Positions 17,616 through 25,228 of a DNA stretch of 64,000 bases are shown here, one piece after another; the first letter of the stretch is position 1, and every line of letters begins with the position of its first letter. A program made the position numbers and the translations under genes. The notes below the pieces were generated by a model, which was given only the letters and a program-made list of their open reading frames with translations, was not told the origin of the DNA and did no database searches. This stretch comes from Phycisphaeraceae bacterium. Its GTDB lineage: Bacteria; Planctomycetota; Phycisphaerae; Phycisphaerales; Phycisphaeraceae. The stretch lies in the NCBI GenBank assembly GCA_028277745.1, contig JANQFR010000068.1, positions 1 to 64,000 of the forward strand, in the 5' to 3' direction.

Positions 17616-19121
17616 ATGTCCATCGCTGATCCTGCTCACGCGTTTTCCCAGATCACCGAATCCTTCGTCAAAGCCCCCAAACGCATGTTGATCGACGGCC
17701 GGTTCGTCGACGCGACATCCGGCCAGACGTTTTCCGTCTACAACCCCGCCACGGGGGAGGTGATCAGCCAGGTCGCCTCCGCCGACGCGGACGACGTCGA
17801 CCTCGCCGTGCGCGCCGCGCGGCGGGCGTTCGAGTCCGGGCCGTGGTCGACGATGACCCCCTCCGAGCGCGGCAAGCTCATCTGGCGGATCGGCGACTTG
17901 ATCGAACAGCACAACGATGAGCTGGCCGAGCTGGAGACGATCGACAACGGCAAGCCGTTCGCCGTGGCGCAGGTCGCGGACGTGCCGCTGGCGGCGGACA
18001 TGTTCCGCTACATGGCCGGCTGGGCCACGAAGATCGAGGGCAATACGATCCCGATCTCCGTGCCGTATGCGCCCGGGGCGCAGTTCCAGGCGTTCACGCT
18101 CCGCGAGCCGGTGGGGGTGGTCGGGCAGATCATCCCGTGGAACTTCCCGCTGCTGATGGCCGCGTGGAAGCTGGCGCCGGCCCTGGCGTGCGGGAACACG
18201 GTCGTGCTGAAGGTCGCCGAGCAGACGCCGCTGTCGGCGTTGCGCCTCGCCGAGCTGATCGTCGAGGCGGGCCTGCCCGACGGCGTGGTCAACATCCTGA
18301 CCGGGTTCGGCGAGACGGCCGGCGCGCCGATCGCCGCGCACGACGGGGTGGACAAGGTCGCCTTCACCGGTTCGACCGAGGTGGGCAAGCTCATCGTCCA
18401 GGCGGCCGCGGGCAACCTCAAGAAGGTGACGCTCGAGCTGGGCGGCAAGAGCCCCAACATCATCCGCAGGGACGCCGATCTGAACAAAGCGATCCCCGGC
18501 GCGGCCGAGGCGATCTTCTTCAACCAGGGCCAGGTCTGCAGCGCCGGCTCGCGGCTGTATGTCGATGAGGCCATTTACGACGACGTGGTCGCCGGCGTGG
18601 CCGAGGAGTCCAACAGGATCAAGGTCGGCCACGGCATCCATCCGGAAACGCAGATGGGGCCACTGGTGAGCGACGAGCAGTTCAACCGGGTGTGCAGCTA
18701 CCTCCAGGCGGGCTTTGAGGCCGGCGCCGTCGCCGCGTCGGGCGGCGACAAGCTCGACCATCCCGGCTACTTCGTCAAGCCGACCGTGCTCACCGATGTC
18801 TCCCACGACATGAAGGTTGTGCAGGAGGAGATCTTCGGCCCGGTCGTGACCGCGATGCCGTTCAAGGACGACGAGCAGCTGGTGGGCATGGCTAACGACA
18901 CCCACTACGGCCTGGCCGCGGGGGTGTGGACCCGCGACGTCGCCGAAGCCCATCGGCTGGCCAGGGCCATCCGGGCCGGCACGGTCTGGGTCAACTGCTA
19001 CAGCATCTTCGACGCGGCCCTGCCGTTCGGCGGCTACAAGCAGTCGGGCTGGGGCCGGGAGATGGGCCACGCCGTGCTGGAGAACTACCTCGAAACCAAG
19101 TCGGTCTGCGTCGCGATGTGA
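17616..19121 (+). CDS. NAD(P)-dependent aldehyde dehydrogenase
   Basis: A 501-residue ALDH-superfamily enzyme that oxidises aldehydes to acids. It has the oxyanion Asn176 in PWNFPL, the general base Glu274 in LELGGKSPN, the cofactor loop FTGSTEVG (250-257) and catalytic Cys308 in GQVCSAGSR. Length and motifs fit the ALDH1/2 or betaine-aldehyde type class. The substrate cannot be settled by sequence. It is transcribed alone, with a TTGGAGA ribosome binding site before the ATG and a family C palindrome after the stop. Confidence 0.92.
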   Translation: MSIADPAHAFSQITESFVKAPKRMLIDGRFVDATSGQTFSVYNPATGEVISQVASADADDVDLAVRAARRAFESGPWSTMTPSERGKLIWRIGDLIEQHNDELAELETIDNGKPFAVAQVADVPLAADMFRYMAGWATKIEGNTIPISVPYAPGAQFQAFTLREPVGVVGQIIPWNFPLLMAAWKLAPALACGNTVVLKVAEQTPLSALRLAELIVEAGLPDGVVNILTGFGETAGAPIAAHDGVDKVAFTGSTEVGKLIVQAAAGNLKKVTLELGGKSPNIIRRDADLNKAIPGAAEAIFFNQGQVCSAGSRLYVDEAIYDDVVAGVAEESNRIKVGHGIHPETQMGPLVSDEQFNRVCSYLQAGFEAGAVAASGGDKLDHPGYFVKPTVLTDVSHDMKVVQEEIFGPVVTAMPFKDDEQLVGMANDTHYGLAAGVWTRDVAEAHRLARAIRAGTVWVNCYSIFDAALPFGGYKQSGWGREMGHAVLENYLETKSVCVAM

Positions 19122-19130
19122 GCGGTCCCG

Positions 19131-19190
19131 TTAGCCCCGGGTTTTGCCCGGGGAGCGTGGCCATCAACCCCGGGCAAAGCCCGGGGCTAA
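19131..19190. repeat. Family C palindromic element, copy 1
   Basis: A 60-bp element with outer arms TTAGC/GCTAA and two GC hairpins, CCCCGGG-TTTTG-CCCGGGG and CCCCGGGC-AAA-GCCCGGGG, joined by a 14-base spacer. Related copies are at 58681 and 63789 inside the ribosomal operon. This copy begins 9 bases after the aldehyde dehydrogenase stop. Confidence 0.9.
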
Positions 19191-19233
19191 AGGAAGGCTT
19201 GCATAACGCGGCCGGTTCGATGATCGTAACGTC

Positions 19234-20097
19234 ATGAGTGAATCGGTGGAGATGGGCCAGGACGGCAAGGTCGACCCGGGGACCGGCGCGCTGCTGGGGA
19301 CGTTCATCGGCTCGACGGCGTTGACGGGGCTGGCGATGGTCGGCGCGGTGGTGAGCGGCTCGGTGCTGCTGGCGGGGCTGGCGGTCTATGGATTGGGCGC
19401 CGCCGCGGCGATGGGTTCGGCCTGGTGGGTCGGCCGGGCGGTCCTCGGCGCCCCGGGGCCGGCCAGCGTCGAGCGGTATGAGCGCATGCCGGTGCTGGTG
19501 TCGGTGCTGACCGTGCTGGGGCTGACCGCGGCGGTGGTGCTGTTGGTCGGCCAGAGCCCGGTCCACTCGCCCGGGACCGCTGCGGTGTTTCTGGGCCTGG
19601 GGGCGTTGATCGGGGCGGGCGCCCTGTTCGGCGTGATCGGGACACTGACGCCCACGCAGCGCGACGCCACCGGCCGGATGCTCGAAACGGTGATGCTCTG
19701 GGTCATCGGGTTCATCGTGGCGGCGGTGGCGGCGATCCGCGGCGAGGGCTGGCTCGACGTTGGCGCCGGGTTGCTTGTGATCGGCTGGGCCATGGGGCGG
19801 GCGGGGTGGTGGTGCCGGGATGAGGTGCTCAAGGCCCTGGGCGGGCCGGCGGGGCGGTTCCATGTCGGGATGTTCAACGCCCAGGTGCGCGGCCTGCCGG
19901 GCGTGCGCACGGTGCACGGCACCCGGGCCTGGGCCGTCGACGCGGATCGCACCGCCCTGGTGACGCACCTGGTCCTCGACCCGCAGACCTCGGCCGACGA
20001 GGAAGCCGAGGTCCGCCGCCGGGTGCGCGAACTGGCGGCCTGGGGCGCGTTCGAGCAGGTGAGCATCGACGTGTCTCGCGGCGGCGACGGATCGTAA
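19234..20097 (+). CDS. CDF-like membrane protein lacking obvious metal-site residues
   Basis: A 287-residue protein with about six hydrophobic helices up to residue 190. A C-terminal cytoplasmic domain reads like that of cation diffusion facilitators: LPGVRTVHGTRAWAV then ALVTHLVLD. The CDF metal ligands in helices 2 and 5 (HxxxD and HxxxD or DxxxD) are not seen; the equivalent helices carry only Gly, Ala, Leu and Trp. It may be a degenerate or repurposed CDF homologue rather than a metal exporter. It stands alone between a family C repeat and a solute-binding lipoprotein. The family call rests mainly on the C-terminal domain and overall topology. Confidence 0.55.
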   Translation: MSESVEMGQDGKVDPGTGALLGTFIGSTALTGLAMVGAVVSGSVLLAGLAVYGLGAAAAMGSAWWVGRAVLGAPGPASVERYERMPVLVSVLTVLGLTAAVVLLVGQSPVHSPGTAAVFLGLGALIGAGALFGVIGTLTPTQRDATGRMLETVMLWVIGFIVAAVAAIRGEGWLDVGAGLLVIGWAMGRAGWWCRDEVLKALGGPAGRFHVGMFNAQVRGLPGVRTVHGTRAWAVDADRTALVTHLVLDPQTSADEEAEVRRRVRELAAWGAFEQVSIDVSRGGDGS

Positions 20098-20150
20098 ACC
20101 GCGGTATCCTGACTTCGGGTACGGAAGCCTTCTCGCATCAGGAGATGAAC

Positions 20151-20927
20151 ATGATCGATCGATGGTTGGGCGTATGGGCGGTGCTGCTGGCCGCCGCGGG
20201 GCTGTTCTTCGGGGGCTGCGCGGCCACGCCCCAGGACGGGCCGACGGACGTGCTGCGGGTCGGCGTGGCGCCCACCGGCCCGCCCCTGATCTACAAGGAA
20301 GGCTTCGAGCTCAAGGGCCTTGAGGTCGACATGGCCCGCCGCCTGGCGCAGGCCCTCGACAAACGCCCCCAGTTCAAGCAGTACGAGTTCGCCGATCTGA
20401 TCAAGGCCCTGCGCCGCGGTGAGATCGACATCATCATGGCGGGCATGTCCGTGACGCCGGCGCGGTCGCGAAGGATCGCGTTCGCCAGCCCCTACCTGAC
20501 CGTGGGGCAGATGGCGCTGTGCCGGGCCGACGAACGGGACCAGTTCTCGACGACCGGCTCGATCCTCCTGACCCGCGGCCGGGTCGGCGCCGAGAAGGGC
20601 ACCACCGGGCAGCTGTTCGTCCTGCAGAGCTTCCCATACGCTGAAAAACTGCAATACAACTCGACCGCCGCCGCGGTCGGCGCGTTGAAGCTCGGCAGCA
20701 TCGACCTGGTCATCACCGACGGGCCTTACGCCTACTGGTTCGCCAAGCAGGACGCCCCGCAGATCGTCATCCCCACCTACACCACGTTCACCAGCGAGTT
20801 TCTCGCCTGGGGCGTGAACAAGAACAACACGGCCCTGCTGGACGAGGTGAACCGGGTGCTGGCCGAGTGGCGCCAGAGCGGCGCGCTCGACGACATGGTG
20901 GACCAGTGGATGCAGAAGATCGAGTGA
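20151..20927 (+). CDS. Amino-acid-type ABC transporter substrate-binding lipoprotein
   Basis: A 258-residue family 3 extracellular solute-binding protein. The signal peptide ends in a lipobox FGGC. The mature part shows VGVAPTGPPLIYKE, GLEVDMARRLAQAL and DLIKALRRGEIDIIMAGM, the usual polar amino acid binding-protein pattern. AGGAG lies 6 bases before the ATG at 20151; an ATG 6 bases earlier touches that site and is less likely. No permease or ATPase gene adjoins it, so it may serve a transporter encoded elsewhere. The ligand is unknown. Confidence 0.85.
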   Translation: MIDRWLGVWAVLLAAAGLFFGGCAATPQDGPTDVLRVGVAPTGPPLIYKEGFELKGLEVDMARRLAQALDKRPQFKQYEFADLIKALRRGEIDIIMAGMSVTPARSRRIAFASPYLTVGQMALCRADERDQFSTTGSILLTRGRVGAEKGTTGQLFVLQSFPYAEKLQYNSTAAAVGALKLGSIDLVITDGPYAYWFAKQDAPQIVIPTYTTFTSEFLAWGVNKNNTALLDEVNRVLAEWRQSGALDDMVDQWMQKIE

Positions 20928-20966
20928 CCCGTCGTCCCCGGGCCGGCGCCCCGCTAGAATGCTCCC

Positions 20967-21335
20967 ATGCTTGATCAACTGAAAAACCTCAAACACCTGG
21001 CCGGGCTGCTGGGCAACGCCGACGAACTGAAGGAGAAGTTCGAGCAGCTCCAGGCGGAGCTCGAGCGGATGGAGGTCGACGCCGACGCCGGCGCCGGGGC
21101 GGTGCGGGTCATCGTCAACGGCAAGATGCGGGTCCTCCGCGTCGAGCTCGACCCGGCCATGATCGCCACCATCGCCGGCGCCGGCGCCGAGGCGGACCGG
21201 GAGATGGTCGAGGACCTGATCGCCTCCGCCACCAACGCGGCGATCGCCCGCGCCCAGGACATGATGCGCGACCACATGAGCCAGCTCGCCGGCGGGCTGA
21301 ACCTGCCCGGCCTCGACCAGCTCATGGGCGGGTGA
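20967..21335 (+). CDS. YbaB/EbfC family nucleoid-associated protein
   Basis: A 122-residue DNA-binding protein. The coiled helix KEKFEQLQAELERMEVDADAG is the family start. VRVIVNGKMRVLRVELDP follows, then a long amphipathic helix with NAAIARAQDMM. EbfC-like proteins form tweezer-shaped dimers that coat DNA. In most genomes this gene sits between dnaX and recR; here neither neighbour is present. A family A element follows the stop. Confidence 0.9.
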   Translation: MLDQLKNLKHLAGLLGNADELKEKFEQLQAELERMEVDADAGAGAVRVIVNGKMRVLRVELDPAMIATIAGAGAEADREMVEDLIASATNAAIARAQDMMRDHMSQLAGGLNLPGLDQLMGG

Positions 21336-21349
21336 AGCGATCGTGTCTT

Positions 21350-21402
21350 ATAGCCGGCGGGCTACGCCCGCCTGGGCCAGGGCCGCGTAGCGGCCCGGCT
21401 AT
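21350..21402. repeat. Family A palindromic element, copy 3
   Basis: Almost identical to the copy at 747-799, with one changed base in the spacer (GGGCCA for GGTCCA). It lies between the convergent ends of ybaB and the Rieske gene. Confidence 0.92.
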
Positions 21403-21433
21403 TGGACATACCGTCAGGACACTGTATTCAGGG

Positions 21434-21874
21434 CTACACGTGCACGACCACCCACTGCTGGTCGACCGTCACCTCAAAGGTTTCAACGGAAGGGTCCTCT
21501 TCGTCGGCCCCCACCGTCCGGGTCGCCGCCGGGCAGCCTTCGGCCGGCTCGACCGCGACCTCGTACGACTTGACGCGCACGCGGTGAGGGTTGAAGACGC
21601 TTTGCCCCGTGGTGATGTCGAACTCCCACCCGTGCCAGGGGCAGCGGACGATCCGGCCCTCACGCCCGTAGCGGTACTCGCCCGCCGGCGAAGGCAGGGT
21701 GGTGCCGCTGACCCGGCCCATGCACAGCGGCGCCCGCTGATGGGGGCAGACGTTGCGGATGGCGTGATAATCGCCGTCGAGGTTGAACACGCCGATGGAG
21801 CGGCCGTTGATCTCAATGATCCTGCGCTGGCCGGGAGGCAACTCGTCGACGGTGCAGACGCGGTGAGCGGTCAT
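21434..21874 (-). CDS. Rieske [2Fe-2S] ferredoxin-like protein
   Basis: A 146-residue soluble Rieske protein. The cluster ligands are Cys43 and His45 in CPHQRAP and Cys78 and His81 in CPWHGW. A 32-residue insertion separates the two motifs. There is no signal peptide, so it acts in the cytosol, probably as an electron carrier for an oxygenase or as a regulatory subunit. It overlaps the amidohydrolase gene by 4 bases and is the last gene of an IclR-controlled unit. No oxygenase or reductase gene is in view. Confidence 0.88.
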   Translation of the reverse strand: MTAHRVCTVDELPPGQRRIIEINGRSIGVFNLDGDYHAIRNVCPHQRAPLCMGRVSGTTLPSPAGEYRYGREGRIVRCPWHGWEFDITTGQSVFNPHRVRVKSYEVAVEPAEGCPAATRTVGADEEDPSVETFEVTVDQQWVVVHV

Positions 21875-22986
21875 GAAGAGGGTTCCTGCGGGTTGAGCTG
21901 ATAAAGGTCCGCCGCGTTCTTGAAGAAGATCCGGTCGGCCAGGTCCTGGGACAACTTCGGGAACGCGTGCTTCGGGTCATCGAAGTCCCAGTGGGGGTAG
22001 TCGCTGGAATACATCAGCACCTCGCCCGCGTGCATCATCTCGAAGATTTGCAGCAGGTGCTCGGGCTTCTCGGGCTCCTCGATCGGCTGACTCGTGAGGC
22101 GCACGTGCTGGCGGATGACCTGGCTGGGCGGCTCGGTGAGCCAGGGGGCGAGCTCACGCAGGGCTTTCCAGTTCTTGTCGAGCCGCCACATCAGGTGCGG
22201 CAGCCACGCGATCCCGCCCTCGACGGCGACGAAGATCAGGCCCGGGAACCGCTGGAACACCCCCTCGCACACCAGCGAGGTGAGGTGGGCCATGTAGTTC
22301 TGCGACAGGCTGGTGTGCCACTCGAAATACGAGGAGGGATAGCCCGCCGAGGTCGCCGGGCCGGAGATGCCGTTGCCCTCGGCGCCCGGGTGGACCGCGA
22401 CCGGCAGGCCCATCTCTTCAGCGGCTTCGTAGATCGGCCAGTAATACGCGTTGCCGAACGGGATGCGGGCGGCCGAGCACATGATGACCTGTTTCATCTT
22501 CGGGTGGCCGCCGACCCGCCGGATCTCCGCCGCGGCGGCGTCGGGCCACTGGGGCGCGACCAGCAGGGCCCCGAGGAACCGCTCGCCGCCGGGCGTGTGC
22601 TGCAGCCAGGTCTCGATCATGTAGTCGTTGTACGCGCTGCACGCGGCGGCGGCGTAGCGGTAATCGGCGCTTACGCCCAGCCCCAGCGTGCCCGCGGGGT
22701 GGAGGACGCCGTAGTCGATGCCGTAGCGGTCGAAGTGATGCTCGAGCAGGTAATCCGGGTCGGAGCCGGGCTGGCCGCCCTGGGGCGGGACCGCGTCGCT
22801 GCGGTCCACGCCGATCGGGCTGCGGTAGCCCACCGATCCGGGCGCGACCCAGCCCCGCTTGCGGAGGGCTGCGGGCATCCGTTTCAGCATCTCCTGATGG
22901 TCGGGGGCGTGATGCACATCGGTGTCGATCAGCGTCAGCGATCGGCCGGACCGGAGGCCGGGGGAAGGGGCGGTGTCGGTGGTCAT
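21871..22986 (-). CDS. Amidohydrolase family 2 (ACMSD-like) hydrolase or decarboxylase
   Basis: A 371-residue TIM-barrel enzyme of the amidohydrolase 2 family. That family includes aminocarboxymuconate-semialdehyde, gamma-resorcylate and carboxyvanillate decarboxylases. Candidate metal ligands are Asp/His in DTDVHH near residue 22, His in PVAVHPGAEG and Asp in YSSDYPHWDFD. The family HxH has become DxH, as in many uncharacterised members. It is translationally coupled to the downstream Rieske gene. With IclR upstream, an aromatic catabolic step is a reasonable inference but the substrate is open. Confidence 0.82.
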   Translation of the reverse strand: MTTDTAPSPGLRSGRSLTLIDTDVHHAPDHQEMLKRMPAALRKRGWVAPGSVGYRSPIGVDRSDAVPPQGGQPGSDPDYLLEHHFDRYGIDYGVLHPAGTLGLGVSADYRYAAAACSAYNDYMIETWLQHTPGGERFLGALLVAPQWPDAAAAEIRRVGGHPKMKQVIMCSAARIPFGNAYYWPIYEAAEEMGLPVAVHPGAEGNGISGPATSAGYPSSYFEWHTSLSQNYMAHLTSLVCEGVFQRFPGLIFVAVEGGIAWLPHLMWRLDKNWKALRELAPWLTEPPSQVIRQHVRLTSQPIEEPEKPEHLLQIFEMMHAGEVLMYSSDYPHWDFDDPKHAFPKLSQDLADRIFFKNAADLYQLNPQEPSS

Positions 22987-22992
22987 GGGGAT

Positions 22993-23775
22993 CTAAGCCT
23001 CCACGGCGACGCGGGCGTCGGCGGTCTGGGAGAGTTGGGCGGCCAGGGTGGCCACGGTTTCGGTCAATTGACGGCAGGTGAAGCCGACGCGCGGGACCTG
23101 ATCGGCGGCGACGTACCCGCCCAACGCCCCGATCAGCCGGCCACGGGGGTCGAAGACCGGGGCGGCGGCGCGCCAGCCATCGTCACGATGGCCCAGCGGG
23201 GTGGCGCACCCCAGCTGGCGGACCTCCTCAATGAAGGCGTCGAGCCGGCCCTGGTCTTCCCAGAGGTGGGCGCCGTACTCCGCGAATGAATAGCGCCGCC
23301 GATAGGCCAGGCGGCGCTCGGCGTCCCAGAAGGCCTGAAAAACCAGGGCGGACGCCGAGCCGTAAGGACTCATGGGCTGGGCGGAGGATCGTTCGACCCG
23401 ACCCGGCCTCTCGGGGGTCGTGCGGAGGGTGGCCATGACGTCGCCGTCGACGGCCTGAGCGAAAGAGACCCGCGTTTGCGGCAACTCCTCGGCCAGCCGC
23501 AGCACCGCCCGCTCGACCCGCCGCATCATGTCATTCGCCTCAACGCGATCAGACAGCCGACGGGCCGCGGGTCCCAGGCCGTAACGGGGCGGCCCGGCCT
23601 GGCGCTCCACGTAGGCGTGGGCCGCCAGCGTGCGCAGCAGGTTGTGAGCCGTGGTGGGCTTGATCCCCGCGGCCTCGGCGGCCTGCTGAAGCGTGAGGCC
23701 CTCCGGGGCGTCGGCCAGCGTGTCGAGGAGACGCAGGCTGCGTGAAACAGATTGAATCAGGTCGTTCTGCGGCAT
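22993..23775 (-). CDS. IclR-family transcriptional regulator
   Basis: A 260-residue regulator. The N-terminal helix-turn-helix LTLQQAAEAAGIKPTTAHNL is at residues 27-46, and a C-terminal IclR effector domain follows (about 85-255). Such proteins control aromatic and acid catabolism. It is the first gene of a unit with the amidohydrolase 6 bases downstream. An AT-rich palindrome sits 3 bases upstream of its start codon and suggests autoregulation. Confidence 0.92.
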   Translation of the reverse strand: MPQNDLIQSVSRSLRLLDTLADAPEGLTLQQAAEAAGIKPTTAHNLLRTLAAHAYVERQAGPPRYGLGPAARRLSDRVEANDMMRRVERAVLRLAEELPQTRVSFAQAVDGDVMATLRTTPERPGRVERSSAQPMSPYGSASALVFQAFWDAERRLAYRRRYSFAEYGAHLWEDQGRLDAFIEEVRQLGCATPLGHRDDGWRAAAPVFDPRGRLIGALGGYVAADQVPRVGFTCRQLTETVATLAAQLSQTADARVAVEA

Positions 23776-23778
23776 ACA

Positions 23779-23816
23779 TTCATCAATGATGAAAAATTAT
23801 TCATTATTAATGATTA
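23779..23816. promoter_or_regulatory. Probable IclR operator and promoter region
   Basis: TTCATCA-A-TGATGAA (23779-23793) is a perfect palindrome. It is followed by a looser AT-rich near-palindrome (TTATTCATTATTAATGATTA). The block is the most AT-rich in the region and lies directly before the IclR start, the usual place for an IclR operator. Confidence 0.55.
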
Positions 23817-23877
23817 TGGCGGGTTATCCTGAAAAGATCAAGCCCGCAGGCGGGATTGAGATTGCTACCATGCCGCG

Positions 23878-24492
23878 ATGCCGTTGATTGATGTGGCTTG
23901 TGACGCCGAGGGACACAGCCTGACGCCGGGCGCCGGGAAGCTGCTGCGGGACGCGGAGAGCCGTATCGAGCGGTTCATGCACGAGCGGCGGGATTCGCCG
24001 ATCGCGGGGTTCGTCCCCAGCGACTTCACCGCGGTATGGCGCGTCCTGGCGGCCATCCAGGACGGGCGGCTGGCGCCGGGGTCGGCGTTCTGCGAATGGG
24101 GCAGCGGATTCGGCGTCGTCGCCTGCCTGGCGGCGATGCTGGGTTACGACGCCTGCGGCATCGAGATCGAGCACGACCTGGTCGCGGAGGCCGAGGGGCT
24201 GGCCGAGGATCACGGCCTGCACGTCGCTTTCACACAGGGCAGCTTCGTCCCCGAGGGCGGCGACCACTTCACGGACAACATGATGAGCGACGTCGCGTGG
24301 CTGGCGGTCGGGGAGGCCAGCGGCTACGACGCGCTGGGCCTGGACGTGGACGATTTCGACGTGGTGTTCGCCTATCCCTGGCCCGGTGAGGAAAGCGTGG
24401 TCGAGGATCTTTTCGAGCATTACGCCGGGCGCGGCGCGTTGCTTGTGACCTACCGCGGACGCGAGGCGGTGTGGGTGCAGCGCAAGGTCTAG
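23878..24492 (+). CDS. SAM-dependent methyltransferase-like protein
   Basis: A 204-residue class I methyltransferase-like fold. The glycine-rich SAM motif is CEWGSGFGVVACLAA (about residues 77-91), followed by the acidic end of strand 2 in CGIEIEHD. Later, DFDVVFAYPWPGE takes the place of the usual NPP(Y/F)-type catalytic loop. The target is unknown. It is transcribed alone and ends at a strong terminator. It could be an orphan SAM-binding protein, since no known substrate-specific motif is seen. Confidence 0.65.
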   Translation: MPLIDVACDAEGHSLTPGAGKLLRDAESRIERFMHERRDSPIAGFVPSDFTAVWRVLAAIQDGRLAPGSAFCEWGSGFGVVACLAAMLGYDACGIEIEHDLVAEAEGLAEDHGLHVAFTQGSFVPEGGDHFTDNMMSDVAWLAVGEASGYDALGLDVDDFDVVFAYPWPGEESVVEDLFEHYAGRGALLVTYRGREAVWVQRKV

Positions 24493-24513
24493 CGGATCGT
24501 TTTTTGCTCGAAG

Positions 24514-24553
24514 AAGCCCAGGGACTGCAGTCCCTGAGCTTCAGTGTTTTTTT
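24514..24553 (+). terminator. Intrinsic terminator after the methyltransferase gene
   Basis: The stem AAGC-CAGGGACTG / CAGTCCCTG-GCTT contains an 18-bp perfect palindrome and is followed by a run of seven T. It lies between convergent genes. Confidence 0.8.
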
Positions 24554-24571
24554 GCGTCGTTGGAGTTGGCG

Positions 24572-25195
24572 TTAATCTATAAAGGGATTGGTCGGCCGCA
24601 GGTGCGGGCGGTAGCGGTTGAGGCCGTCGCCTTGCTCTTCGAGTTGGTCGCGGTGTTCGGGGCTGTCGATGATGTGCATCGAGTAGGGGTTGGACCATTC
24701 GTTCTGGTCCTGCCGGAACCGGATGTCGGGGTTGACCACCAGCTCGCCGTCGATGAGGTCGAGCCGACAGCGTTCGAGGGCGCGGGTGGCGCGTCCCGAG
24801 CCGGAGACGAGGCCGTCGCTGGTGAAGCTGGAGCCGTGGCAGGGGCACTTGAACTTGTTGGCGTGGCGGTTGTATCGGGTGCCGCAGGCGTTGTGGGTGC
24901 AGATGGCCGAGAGGGCGACGATCATGACGCCGGAGGAGGAGAAGGTGGAGACGACCCAGACGCCATGCGATTTGCGGAAGTCGGTGTAGACGCCGAAGCT
25001 CTTGTAGAGATCGGGCGGCCCGATGGCGAAGGGCTCGGTGGCGAGTTTTTCCCGGTCGGGCCGGTCTGAGCCGGCGCGGGCGGCCTGGGGGGCGGCAGGG
25101 TTGTCGCAGCCCAGGACGGTGAGGGCGACGGCGGAGACGGCGGCGCCGGCGAAAGCCCGGCGGGTGACCTTCGGCTGATCGGGCGGTTGATCCAT
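24572..25195 (-). CDS. Exported Rieske [2Fe-2S] protein with Tat-like lipoprotein signal
   Basis: A 207-residue respiratory-type Rieske protein. The N-terminus has a Tat-like TRRAFAG motif, a hydrophobic stretch and a lipobox VLGC (Cys30), so it is probably exported folded and lipid-anchored. The cluster motifs are CTHNAC (99-104) and CPCHGSSF (117-124), the classic spacing of bc1/b6f Rieske subunits. No cytochrome b gene adjoins it, so its redox partner is elsewhere or it belongs to an alternative complex. The gene is followed upstream on this strand by a glycosyltransferase. Confidence 0.88.
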   Translation of the reverse strand: MDQPPDQPKVTRRAFAGAAVSAVALTVLGCDNPAAPQAARAGSDRPDREKLATEPFAIGPPDLYKSFGVYTDFRKSHGVWVVSTFSSSGVMIVALSAICTHNACGTRYNRHANKFKCPCHGSSFTSDGLVSGSGRATRALERCRLDLIDGELVVNPDIRFRQDQNEWSNPYSMHIIDSPEHRDQLEEQGDGLNRYRPHLRPTNPFID

Positions 25196-25228
25196 ACCGA
25201 TGTTATCGGTCGTGGGCGGGGAGAGATT

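Noticed and set aside
22993-23289. Plus-strand open frame reading through the amidohydrolase and IclR genes (21967-23289)
   Set aside because: Antisense to two well-supported genes and rich in Arg, Gly, Val and Asp; no independent signal supports it.
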